A stretch of 64,000 nt of DNA from Streptomyces sp. NBC_00091 (GTDB lineage Bacteria; Actinomycetota; Actinomycetes; Streptomycetales; Streptomycetaceae). Numbering within the stretch: position 1 is the stretch's first letter; every line of letters begins with the position of its first letter. The translations under genes and the position numbers were made by a program. Under the pieces are notes generated by a model, which saw only the letters and a list, made by a program, of their open reading frames with translations, was not told the DNA's origin and did not search any database. The stretch spans positions 3,596,001 to 3,660,000 of the forward strand of contig NZ_JAPEMA010000001.1 of assembly GCF_026343185.1 (NCBI RefSeq), written 5' to 3'. Positions 16,963 to 26,085 of this stretch are shown piece after piece.

Positions 16963-18429
16963 TCAGCAGTACGGGATCTTGTTGAGGTTCAGGGCGTAGC
17001 GGGCGGCGATCCAGCCGCGGCCGTCGGCGAGCTTGTACCAGATCGAATTGTCGCCCACGGTCTGGCCGTTGACCTTGCACTGGAGCTTCACCACGGTGTT
17101 GAACGGGATCTTGCCCGTCTTCGTGTAGCCCGCGCCCGGGCCGGAGCGGATGCCGAGGCCCTTGCCGGTGGCGACGATGCGGGCCTTCGGGCTGTCGCTG
17201 TGGTGGTCGCCCTTGTCCCCCTTGCCGCCCTTGCCGTGGTGGTCGTCCTTGCCGTGGTGGTCGCCGCACTTCTTGCAGGTGCCGGGCTTTCCGCTGTCGC
17301 CCTTCTCGCCCTTCTCGCCCTTCTCGCCCTGGGGGCCGGGGATGCCCTGGCGGCCCTCGAGGCCCTGGGGTCCCCGGATGCCCTGGATCCCTTGGATGCC
17401 CTGTGCGCCCTGGGGGCCGGGGGAGCCGGTGAGGCCGGTCTGGCCCTGCGGGCCGGCCGGGCCGCGCTGGCCGTCGACGCCGTTGAGGCCGGGTTCGCCC
17501 TTGTCGCCCTTGGGGCCTTGGGCGCCTCCGGAGGGGCCCGTGTCGCCCTTCAGGCCTTGGGGGCCGCGGAGCCCCTGGATGCCCTGGATTCCCTGGAGGC
17601 CCTGGGGGCCGGCGGGGCCGCGCTGGCCGTCGAGGCCATTGAGGCCGGGCTCGCCCTTGTCGCCCTTCAGGCCCTGGGGGCCCTGGGCGCCTCCGGAGGG
17701 GCCCGTGTCGCCCTTCAGGCCCTGGGGGCCGCGGATGCCCTGGGGGCCCTGGGGGCCGCGGATTCCCTGGAGGCCCTGGGGGCCGGCCGGGCCGCGCTCG
17801 CCGCTGAGGCCGTCTTCGCCCTTGTCCCCCTTCTCGCCCTTGTCTCCCTTGGGGCCCGGGCGTCCCGGCTTGCCGTGGTGGCCGGGCTTGCCGTCGTGGC
17901 CGTGGTGGCCGTCGTGGCCGGGGCGGCCGTCGTCGCCCTTCGGGCCCGTCACCGGGGTGGCGACGGCGAACAGGGCGGGCGCGTCCGTGCCGTTGGCCCA
18001 CTCGCCGCCGTCCAGCGTCGTGCCCTCCGGGGCGTTCGGGTCCACCCGCAGGGCCACCGCCAGCCGCGTCCGCGTGTTCGCCGGGAAGGCGAAGCCGGCG
18101 CGGGTGCCGGCATCGCAGGTCAGCAGGCGCGCGTCGGTCGAGCGGGTGCACGAGCCGCCCGCCCGCCGGCCGTTCCAGTAGAACCGGGCCTCGGGGAAGG
18201 TGGTCCGCTCCGGGGCGGTGATCCGGAAGGTGCTGCTGCGCGCCGGGTCCTGGCCGTTCAGGGCCGCGATGACGACGCGGCCCGTCTTGCCGGGGGCGAT
18301 GGAGGGGACGTACGGCTGGGAGAACCGGACGGGGGAGGAGTCGGCCAGGGCCGGTACGGCCGGCACCAGACAGGACGCGGTGACGGCCGCGACGACGAGG
18401 GCCGAGGAGACGGAGCGTGAAGCAGGCAA
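16963..18429 (-). CDS. Secreted collagen-like protein with C-terminal SH3-type domain
   Basis: 488 residues. The signal peptide (about 1-30) ends in VPALADS. An N-terminal beta-rich domain (about 31-165) with two cysteines follows. Next is a collagen-like Gly-X-Y region (about 170-395) with repeated blocks such as [18 protein letters not shown] and [17 protein letters not shown] Cys/His/Lys/Gly spacer leads to a C-terminal bacterial SH3 domain ([18 protein letters not shown] ... GWIAARY) ending in Cys. The start is TTG at 18429, chosen because GGAGGA lies 7 bp upstream and the signal peptide begins there. It is likely a surface or matrix protein. Confidence 0.85.
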   Translation of the reverse strand: MPASRSVSSALVVAAVTASCLVPAVPALADSSPVRFSQPYVPSIAPGKTGRVVIAALNGQDPARSSTFRITAPERTTFPEARFYWNGRRAGGSCTRSTDARLLTCDAGTRAGFAFPANTRTRLAVALRVDPNAPEGTTLDGGEWANGTDAPALFAVATPVTGPKGDDGRPGHDGHHGHDGKPGHHGKPGRPGPKGDKGEKGDKGEDGLSGERGPAGPQGLQGIRGPQGPQGIRGPQGLKGDTGPSGGAQGPQGLKGDKGEPGLNGLDGQRGPAGPQGLQGIQGIQGLRGPQGLKGDTGPSGGAQGPKGDKGEPGLNGVDGQRGPAGPQGQTGLTGSPGPQGAQGIQGIQGIRGPQGLEGRQGIPGPQGEKGEKGEKGDSGKPGTCKKCGDHHGKDDHHGKGGKGDKGDHHSDSPKARIVATGKGLGIRSGPGAGYTKTGKIPFNTVVKLQCKVNGQTVGDNSIWYKLADGRGWIAARYALNLNKIPYC

Positions 18430-18521
18430 GGGGAGTTCCTCCGCGAAAGGAAGGGCGCTGGGGAAAGCACCCCCAGTTATGCGGGATCGCGCGGAGGAGC
18501 GCCGCGTACCACGCGGGCGCG

Positions 18522-19832
18522 TCACTCGGCCGCCGGAACAATACGGATAAATCGGCTCGTTGTGGTGGAGAGGGCCAGGGCGAGCAGGGCGGCGGCGGCC
18601 GGGAGGGCGTAGGCCGCGGTGGAGCCCAGGCGGTCGACGGCGAGGCCCGCCGTGGCGGAACCGGCGGCGATACCGGCGAGGATCGCGGTGACGGCGAGGC
18701 TCATCCCCTCGTTGAGGCGGCCGTGCGGGGTGGCCCGCTGGACCAGGGCCATGGCGGTGACCATCACCGGGGCCGTGGCCACCCCGGCCAGCAGCAGGGC
18801 CAGGGCCAGCAGCGGGAGGGAGCCGGTTGCGGCCGCGGCCCAGGGGAGGGCCATCGCCGCGGCCAGCGCGAGCAGGCAGGTGCGCAGACTCCGGGGGCGG
18901 CGGGTGCCGTAGAGCAGGCCGGCCGCGCAGGAGCCCGCCGCCTGGAGGGCCAGTACCGGGCCGGAGGCGCCGCCGAGGCCCAGGGCTCCGAGGTGGGCGA
19001 TCGAGGTGACCTCCATGGAGCCGAACACCGCCCCGGTGGCGAGGAACAGGCCGAGGAGCGGGAGCAGGGCGCGCAGAGGGGAGGGGCCCTGTGCGGCGGG
19101 CCGCACACCCGTGGCGGGGGGCTCGGTGGCCCGGTGCGCGGTGAAGACCAGCATGCCGGTGAGCAGCAGGACCGCCCCGGTCAGGGTGCCCGCCTCCGGG
19201 AAGGCGGCGGTGCACAGGAAGGCCGCGAGGACCGGGCCGAGCATGAAGCACAGTTCGTCGGCGGCCTGTTCGAAGGACATCGCGGTGTGGTGCGAGGCCG
19301 GGGGCAGCAGGTGGGTCCAGCGGGCCCGGGACATGCCGCCGATGTTGGGGGTCGTCGCGGTGGCCGCGTAGGAGGCGAAGAGGGTCCAGGCGGGGGCCTG
19401 CGTACGGACGCACACGATCAGGCCGAGCGAGCCGAGGACGGCGATCACGGTGGCCGGTACGGCGATCCGGGCCTGGCCGTACCGGTCGATCAGGCGGGCC
19501 GTCCAGGGCGCGACGAGGGCGGTGGCGGCCAGGCCGGTGGCGGTGACCGCGCCGGCGAGGGCGTACGAGCCGCGCTGCCCGGCGATCATCATGACCGCGC
19601 TGACGCCGAACATGCCCATGGGGAGCCGGGCCAGCAGGTTCCCGGCGGTGAAGCCGCGCGTACCGGGGAGGGCGAAGAGACGGGCGTACGGGCCGGGGGT
19701 GCGGGTCCGGCCGGGGGTGCGGGTCCGGGCCGGGGCGGCCGGGGCCGGGTGTGCGGGTGCGGGTGCGGCCAGGACCAGGGTGTCGCCGGTCACGGACATG
19801 AGCGGGGTCGGTCGGGGCGTGCGTCGGGGCAT
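18522..19832 (-). CDS. MFS transporter
   Basis: 436 residues with about 12 hydrophobic helices and a loop 2-3 region of the major facilitator type ([15 protein letters not shown]). An N-terminal Pro/Ala/Thr-rich stretch of about 45 residues is unusual and contains the DNA repeat CGGGGGTGCGGGTC; translation may instead start at an internal ATG (19799). The substrate is unknown. It is divergent from a LysR-type regulator 94 bp away, which probably controls it. Confidence 0.82.
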   Translation of the reverse strand: MPRRTPRPTPLMSVTGDTLVLAAPAPAHPAPAAPARTRTPGRTRTPGPYARLFALPGTRGFTAGNLLARLPMGMFGVSAVMMIAGQRGSYALAGAVTATGLAATALVAPWTARLIDRYGQARIAVPATVIAVLGSLGLIVCVRTQAPAWTLFASYAATATTPNIGGMSRARWTHLLPPASHHTAMSFEQAADELCFMLGPVLAAFLCTAAFPEAGTLTGAVLLLTGMLVFTAHRATEPPATGVRPAAQGPSPLRALLPLLGLFLATGAVFGSMEVTSIAHLGALGLGGASGPVLALQAAGSCAAGLLYGTRRPRSLRTCLLALAAAMALPWAAAATGSLPLLALALLLAGVATAPVMVTAMALVQRATPHGRLNEGMSLAVTAILAGIAAGSATAGLAVDRLGSTAAYALPAAAALLALALSTTTSRFIRIVPAAE

Positions 19833-19886
19833 GTCATGAGCCTGCGGGGCGGGGCGCAGGTCGGTCCAACACCTGTTCCGGGGGCA

Positions 19887-19917
19887 CTAACGCCCTCTCG
19901 TTGTCAATGTCCGTTAG
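19887..19917. promoter_or_regulatory. Palindromic operator between MFS and LysR genes
   Basis: CTAACG (19887-19892) and CGTTAG (19912-19917) form an inverted repeat with a 19-bp spacer; AACG-N6-CGTT lies inside the left half. It sits in the 94-bp divergent promoter, the usual place for a LysR-type binding site. The right arm overlaps a -10-like TTAGTCT just before the LysR GTG. Confidence 0.45.
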
Positions 19918-19926
19918 TCTCCGGGG

Positions 19927-20895
19927 GTGAGCGCCCGAGACGTCGACCCCCGGCTGCTGCGCGGCTTCCTCGCGGTGGCCGAGGAGCTGCACTTCTCCCG
20001 CGCCGCCGCCCGCCTCTACGTCGCCCAGCAGGCGCTGAGCCGCGACGTGCGCCGGCTCGAACAGACCCTGGGCACCCCGCTGTTCCTGCGCACCACCCGC
20101 GCCGTGGCGCTGACCGCCGACGGGGAGCGGCTGCTGCCCCACGCCCGCGAGGTGCTGCGCGCCCACGAGGAGCTGGCCGCCGCCTTCGCCGGACCGCCCC
20201 GGGCCCTGCTCGTCGACATGAACACCGACGGACCCAGCACCGGCCGGCGGGTCCTGGAGCGGGCCCGCGAACTCGCCCCGGGCTGCGAGCTGATGGCCCG
20301 CTTCGAGAGCGGGCTCACCCACGCCGCCGCCGAGATCGCCGCCGGGCGGCTCGACGTCTCCTTCGGGTACGCGGCCGGGCTCGAGCCCGCGCTGCTGGCC
20401 GGACTCGCCCACCGCCCGGTGCGCTACGAGCCCCTCGCCGTGGTGCTGCCCGAGGACCACCCGCTGGCCGCGCGGGACGGCGTACCGCTCGCCGCGCTCG
20501 CCGGGGAGAGCGTGTACGCCGGGGCCGGGAACCCGCGCACCCTGGAGTGGACCGGGCTCGCCCGCGAGCTGTTCGCCGGGCGGGGCATCGCGCTGGCCCC
20601 GCCCGCGCCGGTGGCCATCGGCAAGGAGGAGTTCCGCCGGGTGATGGCCAAGACCCGCAACCCGGTCCTGGCGACCGTCGGCTTCCTCGACATGCCCGGC
20701 TGCGTGAAGCGGCCGCTGGTGGACCCCGTACCGCTGTCCCCGCTGTCGATGGTGTGGCGCAAGGGCCTGCGCCACCCCGGCCTGGACGCCCTCGAGCGGG
20801 CGGCCGCCGAACTCCAGAGCGCCGGCGGCTGGCTGGAAGTGCTCCCGGGCAGCTGGCTCCCGGCAGCGCTCACACCGGGCCCAGACGGCGGGTGA
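19927..20895 (+). CDS. LysR-family transcriptional regulator
   Basis: 322 residues. The winged helix-turn-helix at 8-66 has FLAVAEELHFSRAAARLYVAQ and PLFLRTTRAVALT, followed by a two-lobed periplasmic-binding-like effector domain. The GTG at 19927 follows a -10-like element with no room for a leader, suggesting leaderless translation. It is divergent from the MFS transporter and just upstream of the narK-type gene, so either may be its target. Confidence 0.9.
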   Translation: MSARDVDPRLLRGFLAVAEELHFSRAAARLYVAQQALSRDVRRLEQTLGTPLFLRTTRAVALTADGERLLPHAREVLRAHEELAAAFAGPPRALLVDMNTDGPSTGRRVLERARELAPGCELMARFESGLTHAAAEIAAGRLDVSFGYAAGLEPALLAGLAHRPVRYEPLAVVLPEDHPLAARDGVPLAALAGESVYAGAGNPRTLEWTGLARELFAGRGIALAPPAPVAIGKEEFRRVMAKTRNPVLATVGFLDMPGCVKRPLVDPVPLSPLSMVWRKGLRHPGLDALERAAAELQSAGGWLEVLPGSWLPAALTPGPDGG

Positions 20896-20991
20896 GTGCA
20901 AGGTTTCGCGCCGGTCATCCGGCGGGGACCGGGGCCGAAACGAGCCGTTCCTAGCCTCGTCACACGGACGCGACAGCTGTGGAGGCGTGTG

Positions 20992-22389
20992 ATGACCGGT
21001 ACGACCGCACCGCGCAAGGGGGGCCGCTGGATCGAGCGGTGGGACCCCGAGGACGAGACCTTCTGGCGGGAGACGGGGGAGCGGACCGCCCGCCGCAACC
21101 TCCTCTACTCCATCCTCTCCGAGCACATCGGCTTCTCGATCTGGTCGCTGTGGTCCGTGATGGTGCTCTTCATGGGCCCCCAGTACGGGATCGACCCGGC
21201 CGGGAAGTTCTTCCTCATCGCCACCGCGACCCTGGTCGGCGCCCTGGTGCGGGTGCCCTACACCTTCGCCGTCGCCCGCTTCGGCGGCCGGAACTGGACC
21301 GTCGTCAGCGCCCTCCTGCTGCTCGCGCCGACCGTCGCCGCGCTGGTCGTCATGGAGCCCGGCACCTCGTACGGCACCTTCCTGGCCGTGGCCGCGCTCA
21401 CCGGGGTGGGCGGCGGGAACTTCGCCTCCTCGATGACGAACATCAACGCCTTCTTCCCGCTGCGCAAGAAGGGCTGGGCCCTCGGGCTCAACGCGGGCGG
21501 CGGGAACATCGGCGTCCCCGTGGTGCAGCTCGTCGCGCTGCTGGTCATCGGGACCGCCGGGGCGGCACACCCCCGGCTGCTGCTGGTGATCTACCTCCCG
21601 CTGATCGTGATCGCGGCCGCGCTGGCCCTCGTACGCATGGACAACCTGGCGCCCGTACGCAACGACGCGGGCGCCGTCCGCGAGGCAGCCAAGGACGCCC
21701 ACACCTGGATCATGGCCTTCCTCTACATCGGCACCTTCGGGTCCTTCATCGGCTACAGCTTCGCCTTCGGACTCGTGCTCCAGACCCAGTTCGGGCGGAC
21801 CCCGCTCCAGGCCGCTTCCCTCACCTTCATCGGGCCGCTCCTCGGATCACTGGTCCGGCCGGTCGGCGGGGCGCTCGCGGACCGCTTCGGCGGGGCCCGG
21901 ATCACCCTGGCGACCTTCGTGGCGATGGCCGCCGCGACCGCGGTGGTCGTACTGGCCTCCGTACGGGAATCCCTGCCGGTGTTCCTCGTCGGATTCGTGG
22001 CGCTCTTCGCGCTCAGCGGGCTCGGCAACGGCTCCACCTACAAGATGATCCCCGGCATCTTCCAGGCCAAGGCGCTGGCCCGCGGCCTGGACGGCGAGGA
22101 GGCCGCCGCACACGGACGGCGGCTCTCGGGCGCCTCGATGGGACTGATCGGAGCCGTCGGGGCACTCGGCGGACTCGGCATCAACCTGGTCTTCCGCCAG
22201 GCCTTCCTGGAATCCGGCTCCGGAACGGCCGCCTTCGTCACCTTCCTCGGCTTCTACGCCGTGTGCTGCGCGGTCACCTGGGCGGTATACCTTCGCCGCC
22301 CCGCGGCCGCCCAGGCCCCGGCCACGGCCGGGACCGGGGCCGGGACCGCGGCCGGGACCGGGAAGAAGGTGCAGCTCACCTCGGTGTAA
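20992..22389 (+). CDS. Nitrate/nitrite transporter, NarK (NNP) family
   Basis: 465 residues, 12 predicted membrane helices. It carries the NNP signature around GGNFASSMTNINAFFP followed by KGWALGLNAGGGNIGVP, and a C-terminal second glycine-rich copy. This family moves nitrate or nitrite. ATG 20992 is 6 bp after GGAGG; GTG 20989 is an alternative. A -10-like TAGCCT is at 20952-20957. It is followed by the HemD-type gene, the same pairing as narK3/Rv0260c in Mycobacterium tuberculosis. Confidence 0.88.
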   Translation: MTGTTAPRKGGRWIERWDPEDETFWRETGERTARRNLLYSILSEHIGFSIWSLWSVMVLFMGPQYGIDPAGKFFLIATATLVGALVRVPYTFAVARFGGRNWTVVSALLLLAPTVAALVVMEPGTSYGTFLAVAALTGVGGGNFASSMTNINAFFPLRKKGWALGLNAGGGNIGVPVVQLVALLVIGTAGAAHPRLLLVIYLPLIVIAAALALVRMDNLAPVRNDAGAVREAAKDAHTWIMAFLYIGTFGSFIGYSFAFGLVLQTQFGRTPLQAASLTFIGPLLGSLVRPVGGALADRFGGARITLATFVAMAAATAVVVLASVRESLPVFLVGFVALFALSGLGNGSTYKMIPGIFQAKALARGLDGEEAAAHGRRLSGASMGLIGAVGALGGLGINLVFRQAFLESGSGTAAFVTFLGFYAVCCAVTWAVYLRRPAAAQAPATAGTGAGTAAGTGKKVQLTSV

Positions 22390-22422
22390 TGCCGGTGATG
22401 CCAGTGATGCCGGTGATGCCGG
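22389..22422. repeat. Short 9-bp tandem repeat after the narK-type gene
   Basis: Four near-identical 9-bp units (GCCGGTGAT type, one with a substitution) run directly from the stop codon and end in GCCGGTTAAC. Confidence 0.7.
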
Positions 22423-22524
22423 TTAACTGGCCGGAAATGCGGTGGAACCGAGCCTGACACGACGTCTTGACAGGCTCGGTCCTCCCCGACGCTGGAAACC
22501 CTCAGGGCAAGGCAGGTCACCACG

Positions 22525-23661
22525 ATGGACGACGCTACGCACGGCCCCCTGGCCGGATTCACCGTCGGAGTCACCGCCGCCCGCCGGGCGGACGAACTGA
22601 TCGCCCTGCTGCGCCGGCGCGGAGCGGCCGTCATCCACGCCCCCGCCCTGCGGATCGTGCCGCTCGCCGACGACACGGAGCTGATGGCCGCCACCAAGGA
22701 ACTCGTCGACGCCCCGCCGGACGTGGTCGTCGCCACCACCGCCATCGGCTTCCGCGGCTGGATCGAGGCCGCCGACGGCTGGGGCATCGGCGAGGAGCTG
22801 CTCGCCCGCCTGCGCGCCACCGAACTGCTCGCGCGCGGGCCGAAGGTCAAGGGGGCCGTACGGGCCGCCGGGCTGGTGGAGGACTGGTCCCCGCACTCCG
22901 AATCCCTCGCCGAGGTACTGGACCGGCTGCTGACCGGCGGGGTCGACGGCCGGCGGATCGCCCTCCAGCTGCACGGCGAACCGCTGCCCGGCTTCGTCGA
23001 GGCCCTGCGCGCGGGCGGCGCCGAGGTGGTGCCCGTCCCCGTGTACCGGTGGATGCCGCCCGAGGACCTCGCACCGCTGGACCGGCTGCTGGACGCGCTG
23101 GCCGTCGGAACGGTGGACGCCCTCAGCTTCACCTCCGCGCCCGCCGCTGCTTCTTTGCTGTCCCGGGCCGGGGAACGGGGGCTGCGGGAGGCCGTACTGG
23201 AGGCGCTGCGCGGGCCGGTGCTCGCCGCCTGCGTGGGGCCCGTGACGGCGCTGCCGCTCCAGGCCGAGGGGGTGGAGACCGTACAGCCGGAGCGGTTCCG
23301 GCTCGGACCGCTGGTGCAGCTGCTGTGCAAGGAGCTCCCGGGCCGGGCGCGGGTGCTGCCCGTCGCCGGGCACCGGCTGGAGATCAGGGGGCACGCGGTG
23401 CTCGTCGACGACCTGCTGCGCCCGGTGCCGCCCGCCGGGATGGCCCTGCTGGCGGCGCTCGCCCGGCGGCCCGGCTGGGTGGTCTCCCGCGCAGAGCTGC
23501 TGCGGGCGCTGCCGGGTGCGGGGCGCGACGAGCACGCCGTGGAGACGGCGATGGCCCGGCTGCGGGCGGCCCTGGGGGCGCCGCGGCTGATCCAGACGGT
23601 GGTCAAGCGGGGGTACCGGCTGTCGCTGGACGCCGGGGAGACCAGCTCCGGGTGCGGCTGA
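22525..23661 (+). CDS. Uroporphyrinogen-III synthase fused to a winged-helix DNA-binding domain
   Basis: 378 residues. Residues about 10-260 are a HemD-type two-lobed domain (GFTVGVTAARRADELIALL; SFTSAPAAASLL), the enzyme that cyclises hydroxymethylbilane in tetrapyrrole synthesis. Residues about 275-370 form an OmpR/PhoB-type winged helix (RPGWVVSRAELLRALPG ... ETAMARLRAAL ... VVKRGYRL). Such fusions are thought to be regulators in nitrate/nitrite metabolism; whether the HemD part is catalytic or only senses a tetrapyrrole is open. It follows the narK-type gene by 135 bp. Confidence 0.88.
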   Translation: MDDATHGPLAGFTVGVTAARRADELIALLRRRGAAVIHAPALRIVPLADDTELMAATKELVDAPPDVVVATTAIGFRGWIEAADGWGIGEELLARLRATELLARGPKVKGAVRAAGLVEDWSPHSESLAEVLDRLLTGGVDGRRIALQLHGEPLPGFVEALRAGGAEVVPVPVYRWMPPEDLAPLDRLLDALAVGTVDALSFTSAPAAASLLSRAGERGLREAVLEALRGPVLAACVGPVTALPLQAEGVETVQPERFRLGPLVQLLCKELPGRARVLPVAGHRLEIRGHAVLVDDLLRPVPPAGMALLAALARRPGWVVSRAELLRALPGAGRDEHAVETAMARLRAALGAPRLIQTVVKRGYRLSLDAGETSSGCG

Positions 23662-23686
23662 GCGGGTCCTCCGCTACCGTGCCGGG

Positions 23687-24238
23687 ATGATCATCAACGG
23701 GGTGGAGATGAGGGGCCTGGCCGCCGGCGACGCCGCCGGGCTTGCCCGCGTACTGACACGCAACCGGGCGTACATGGCGCCCTACGAGCCCGACCGGGAC
23801 GAGGAGTTCTACACCGAGGCCGGCCAGCGGGCCCGGATCGAGGGCCTGCTCGGCGAGCGCGACGCGGGGCGCCTGGTCCCGTACCTGCTCGCCGAGCAGG
23901 CGACCGGCGAGCCCGTGGGGGCGATCAACCTCGGCAGCATCGTCCTCGGCCCCTTCGCCAGCGGGGGCGTGGGCTACTGGATCGCCCAGGACTGGCACGG
24001 CAAGGGGCTGGCCACCGCGGCCCTCGAGGAGGTCTGCCGCGTCGCCCGCGACGACCTCGGACTGCACCGCGTGGAGGCCGGCACGCTCGTGGACAACCTC
24101 GCCTCGCAGCGGGTCCTGGCGAAGGCCGGCTTCACCCAGTACGGGCTCGCGCCCCGCTACCTCCACATCAACGGCGCCTGGCGCGACCACCGCCTCTTCC
24201 AGCGCCTCCTCCACGACGACCCGCCGGGGCGGGGGTAG
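23687..24238 (+). CDS. GNAT N-acetyltransferase (RimJ/RimL-like)
   Basis: 183 residues with a GNAT fold: acetyl-CoA-binding region GYWIAQDWHGKGLATAALEE and the C-terminal DNLASQRVLAKAGF typical of the RimJ/RimL ribosomal-protein or amino-group acetyltransferases. The substrate is unknown. It begins 25 bp after the HemD fusion and could be in the same operon. Confidence 0.85.
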   Translation: MIINGVEMRGLAAGDAAGLARVLTRNRAYMAPYEPDRDEEFYTEAGQRARIEGLLGERDAGRLVPYLLAEQATGEPVGAINLGSIVLGPFASGGVGYWIAQDWHGKGLATAALEEVCRVARDDLGLHRVEAGTLVDNLASQRVLAKAGFTQYGLAPRYLHINGAWRDHRLFQRLLHDDPPGRG

Positions 24239-24326
24239 GGACCGGGCGGGGGTAGCCCCGCGCGGGGGCTTCCGCTTCGACGGCTGCGACGGCACTCTGG
24301 GGAGGCGGCCCACGGCGACCGAGGCG

Positions 24327-24950
24327 GTGACGGGCATGTGGACGGGCATGTGGTTCGACTCCGGGCGGGTCTGTCTCGACCTGCTGGCCACTTCCGGGTC
24401 CGGGGCCGGGGCCGGGTCCGGGTCCGGGTCCGGTGACGCGGAGGGGATCCGCGACGGCGACGGGCTGCGGCTGTGGCTGGTCGGCGCCGGCCTGGTGCCC
24501 GACCGGACCCCGCTCGGACGGCTCGGGCCCGACTGGGTGGCAGCCTTCCGCGCCCTGCGCGGCGACGTCGACAGCCTCGTACGGGCCGAACTCGCCGCCG
24601 CCGCCCCCGACGAGGGCGCCCTGTCCCGGGTCAACGCCGCCGCGGCCGGCCCGCCCCCGGGGCTGTGCGCCGTACGGGACCAGGAGGGCCACCTCGTACG
24701 GGAACTGTGCGGCGGAGTGGAGTGTGCGGGCCTGCTGGCCTCGGTGGCCCGGGACGCGGTGGAACTCCTCACCGACCCCGGCGATCTGGCACTGCTGCGC
24801 AGCTGCGAGGGCGACGGCTGCGCCCGCCTCTACCTCGACACCTCCCGCGGCCACCGCCGCCGCTGGTGCTCCAGCGAACTGTGCGGCAACCGCGAGCGGG
24901 TGGCCCGCCACCGGAGGCGGACCCGCACGATGGTGGCCGCAGAGGCGTAG
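24327..24950 (+). CDS. CGNR zinc-finger regulator
   Basis: 207 residues. The N-terminal ABATE-like stress domain (about 1-140) contains a Gly/Ser repeat insertion (GSGAGAGSGSGSG). The C-terminal CGNR zinc finger (about 155-200) has CEGDGCARLYLD, RRWCS and CGNRERVARHRRR, likely DNA-binding. GTG 24327, ATG 24336 and ATG 24348 are all possible starts; none has a strong ribosome site. Confidence 0.85.
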   Translation: MTGMWTGMWFDSGRVCLDLLATSGSGAGAGSGSGSGDAEGIRDGDGLRLWLVGAGLVPDRTPLGRLGPDWVAAFRALRGDVDSLVRAELAAAAPDEGALSRVNAAAAGPPPGLCAVRDQEGHLVRELCGGVECAGLLASVARDAVELLTDPGDLALLRSCEGDGCARLYLDTSRGHRRRWCSSELCGNRERVARHRRRTRTMVAAEA

Positions 24951-25152
24951 GGGGTGGGGGGCGCTTTGTGCCGCCTGTACGTTGCCTCGCGGTGCGGGCC
25001 CGCTATCTCCCCCCTCGAGGGGGTGGGGGCGGGTCGGTGGCTGCCCACCCGCCCCCTTGTCTGCGGGCCGGGACTCCGGGATCCGGGTCCCGGCTGGACC
25101 TGATCAGAGCCGGTTTGGGGGTTTCCCGTCAGTCCCATCGTCCTTCCGGTTC

Positions 25153-25229
25153 GGGACGGTCCGTCAAGGGCGCTCACTGCGTTCGCGTCGCTTCGCGATG
25201 GCCTTCGGCCACCCTTGACAGACCGTCCC
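25153..25229. repeat. Long hairpin element
   Basis: GGGACGGTCCGTCAAGGG (25153-25170) pairs with CCCTTGACAGACCGTCCC (25212-25229) with one mismatch. The 41-bp interior contains further short palindromes (cgcgtcgcttcgcg; ggccttcggcc). From memory this type of element recurs in Streptomyces intergenic DNA. Confidence 0.75.
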
Positions 25230-25385
25230 GCCCCGGAAAGACAAGGACTGCCGGGAAGCCCCCAAAGGAACGGTCACGGGGCAGGAGCGGGAGGAGCGGC
25301 CTCGTCAGCGATGAGGCGAGGGGCCGGGTCTTGCCGCGCCGGGCATCCGGGCCTGTCCAGCCCTGCCCCAGGGCCGGGGGCCCGG

Positions 25386-25454
25386 GCGCAGCAGATCGCT
25401 ACGCGCTCCGCATTTCTCGGCGTCCGCCGGCCGTCTTGGGCTGATACCTGCACC
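25386..25454 (+). repeat. Dispersed ~65-bp repeat, copy 1
   Basis: It shares AGATCGCTACGCGCTCC and CTTGGGCTGATACC with copy 3 (28661-28730, inverted) with only a few differences in between, and is more diverged from copy 2. Confidence 0.75.
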
Positions 25455-25484
25455 CGATGGTGACCAGAAGCCCATCTGGGCCCG

Positions 25485-25552
25485 ACAGGCGCGAGAGATC
25501 GCTACGTGCTCCTCTCGTTTCGGCGTCCGACGGTCGTCTGGGGCTGGTCAGA
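25485..25552 (+). repeat. Dispersed ~65-bp repeat, copy 2 (overlaps gene end)
   Basis: AGATCGCTACGTGCTCC ... GGGGCTGGTCAG is the diverged version of copies 1 and 3, about 40 bp after copy 1 in the same orientation. Its right part forms the last ~17 codons of the convergent small gene 25502-25774. Confidence 0.65.
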
Positions 25553-25774
25553 CGCCCTTTCGGAGAGCTGGGAGGGCTCGATATTGGTGGCTGCGGTGGT
25601 GAATTCGCGTCCCGAGGCGCCGCGGATGTAGGCCAGTTCCATCCAGTGCTCGGTGGCGGTGTCGGAGACGTTCTCGTTGATCACGGCCATCAGCTCGCCT
25701 TCGGTGCCGGAGGCGATGTCGCGGACGCGGCGGCGCAGGAGGCGATGGGGGACGTATTCGTACCGTTCAGTCAT
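25502..25774 (-). CDS. Small conserved-looking protein of unknown function (90 aa)
   Basis: 90 residues; the core is a compact, probably soluble domain (YEYVPHRLLRRRVRDI ... GTEGELMAVI ... WMELAYIRGASGREFTTA). Similar short proteins are found beside HTH-TPR regulators in Streptomyces, but I know no function. The ATG overlaps the end of the preceding 57-residue gene. The last ~17 residues are encoded by dispersed repeat copy 2, so the tail was probably acquired when the repeat inserted. Confidence 0.7.
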   Translation of the reverse strand: MTERYEYVPHRLLRRRVRDIASGTEGELMAVINENVSDTATEHWMELAYIRGASGREFTTAATNIEPSQLSERASDQPQTTVGRRNERST

Positions 25775-25940
25775 CGCAGGGTTCCTCGAGGGAATCGGTG
25801 AAGCGCTGCCAGCCGGCCCTGGCGCGGGCGAGGAGGTCCTGGCTGGGCGCGAACGCGGCCTCCAGTCCGAGCCAGGGGTCGGCCGAAGTGTCGATCCCCA
25901 GTACGCCATGGGCGCAGCTGTGGATGATTCGGCTGGTCAT
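25767..25940 (-). CDS. Very small unknown protein (57 aa)
   Basis: 57 residues beginning MTSRIIHSCAHGVLG, with a tryptophan/acidic C-terminal half. ATG 25940 has GGGAG 7 bp upstream. Its stop overlaps the start of the 90-residue gene (ATGACTGA), so the two are translationally coupled. No recognised domain. It is divergent from the HTH-TPR regulator at 26086. Confidence 0.65.
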   Translation of the reverse strand: MTSRIIHSCAHGVLGIDTSADPWLGLEAAFAPSQDLLARARAGWQRFTDSLEEPCDD

Positions 25941-26085
25941 GGGTCGCTCCCTGATGTCGTCATCGAGCGGCCAACTTCCGCTCGGTCACCGGTTGGTGTG
26001 AAGAGGTAACCGCGCGCACCCCCTCCGCGAGTACCGTTGGAGAGTCGGAGAAGCATGCAAGCCATGCACCTGTGGGGAGTCACTC

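Larger units (their letters stand above)
24951..25501. other. Repeat-rich intergenic region
   Basis: About 550 bp with no credible gene. It contains a long imperfect hairpin (25153-25229) and two copies of a ~65-bp dispersed repeat (25386-25454; the second, 25485-25552, runs into the 3' end of the next gene). Confidence 0.7.
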
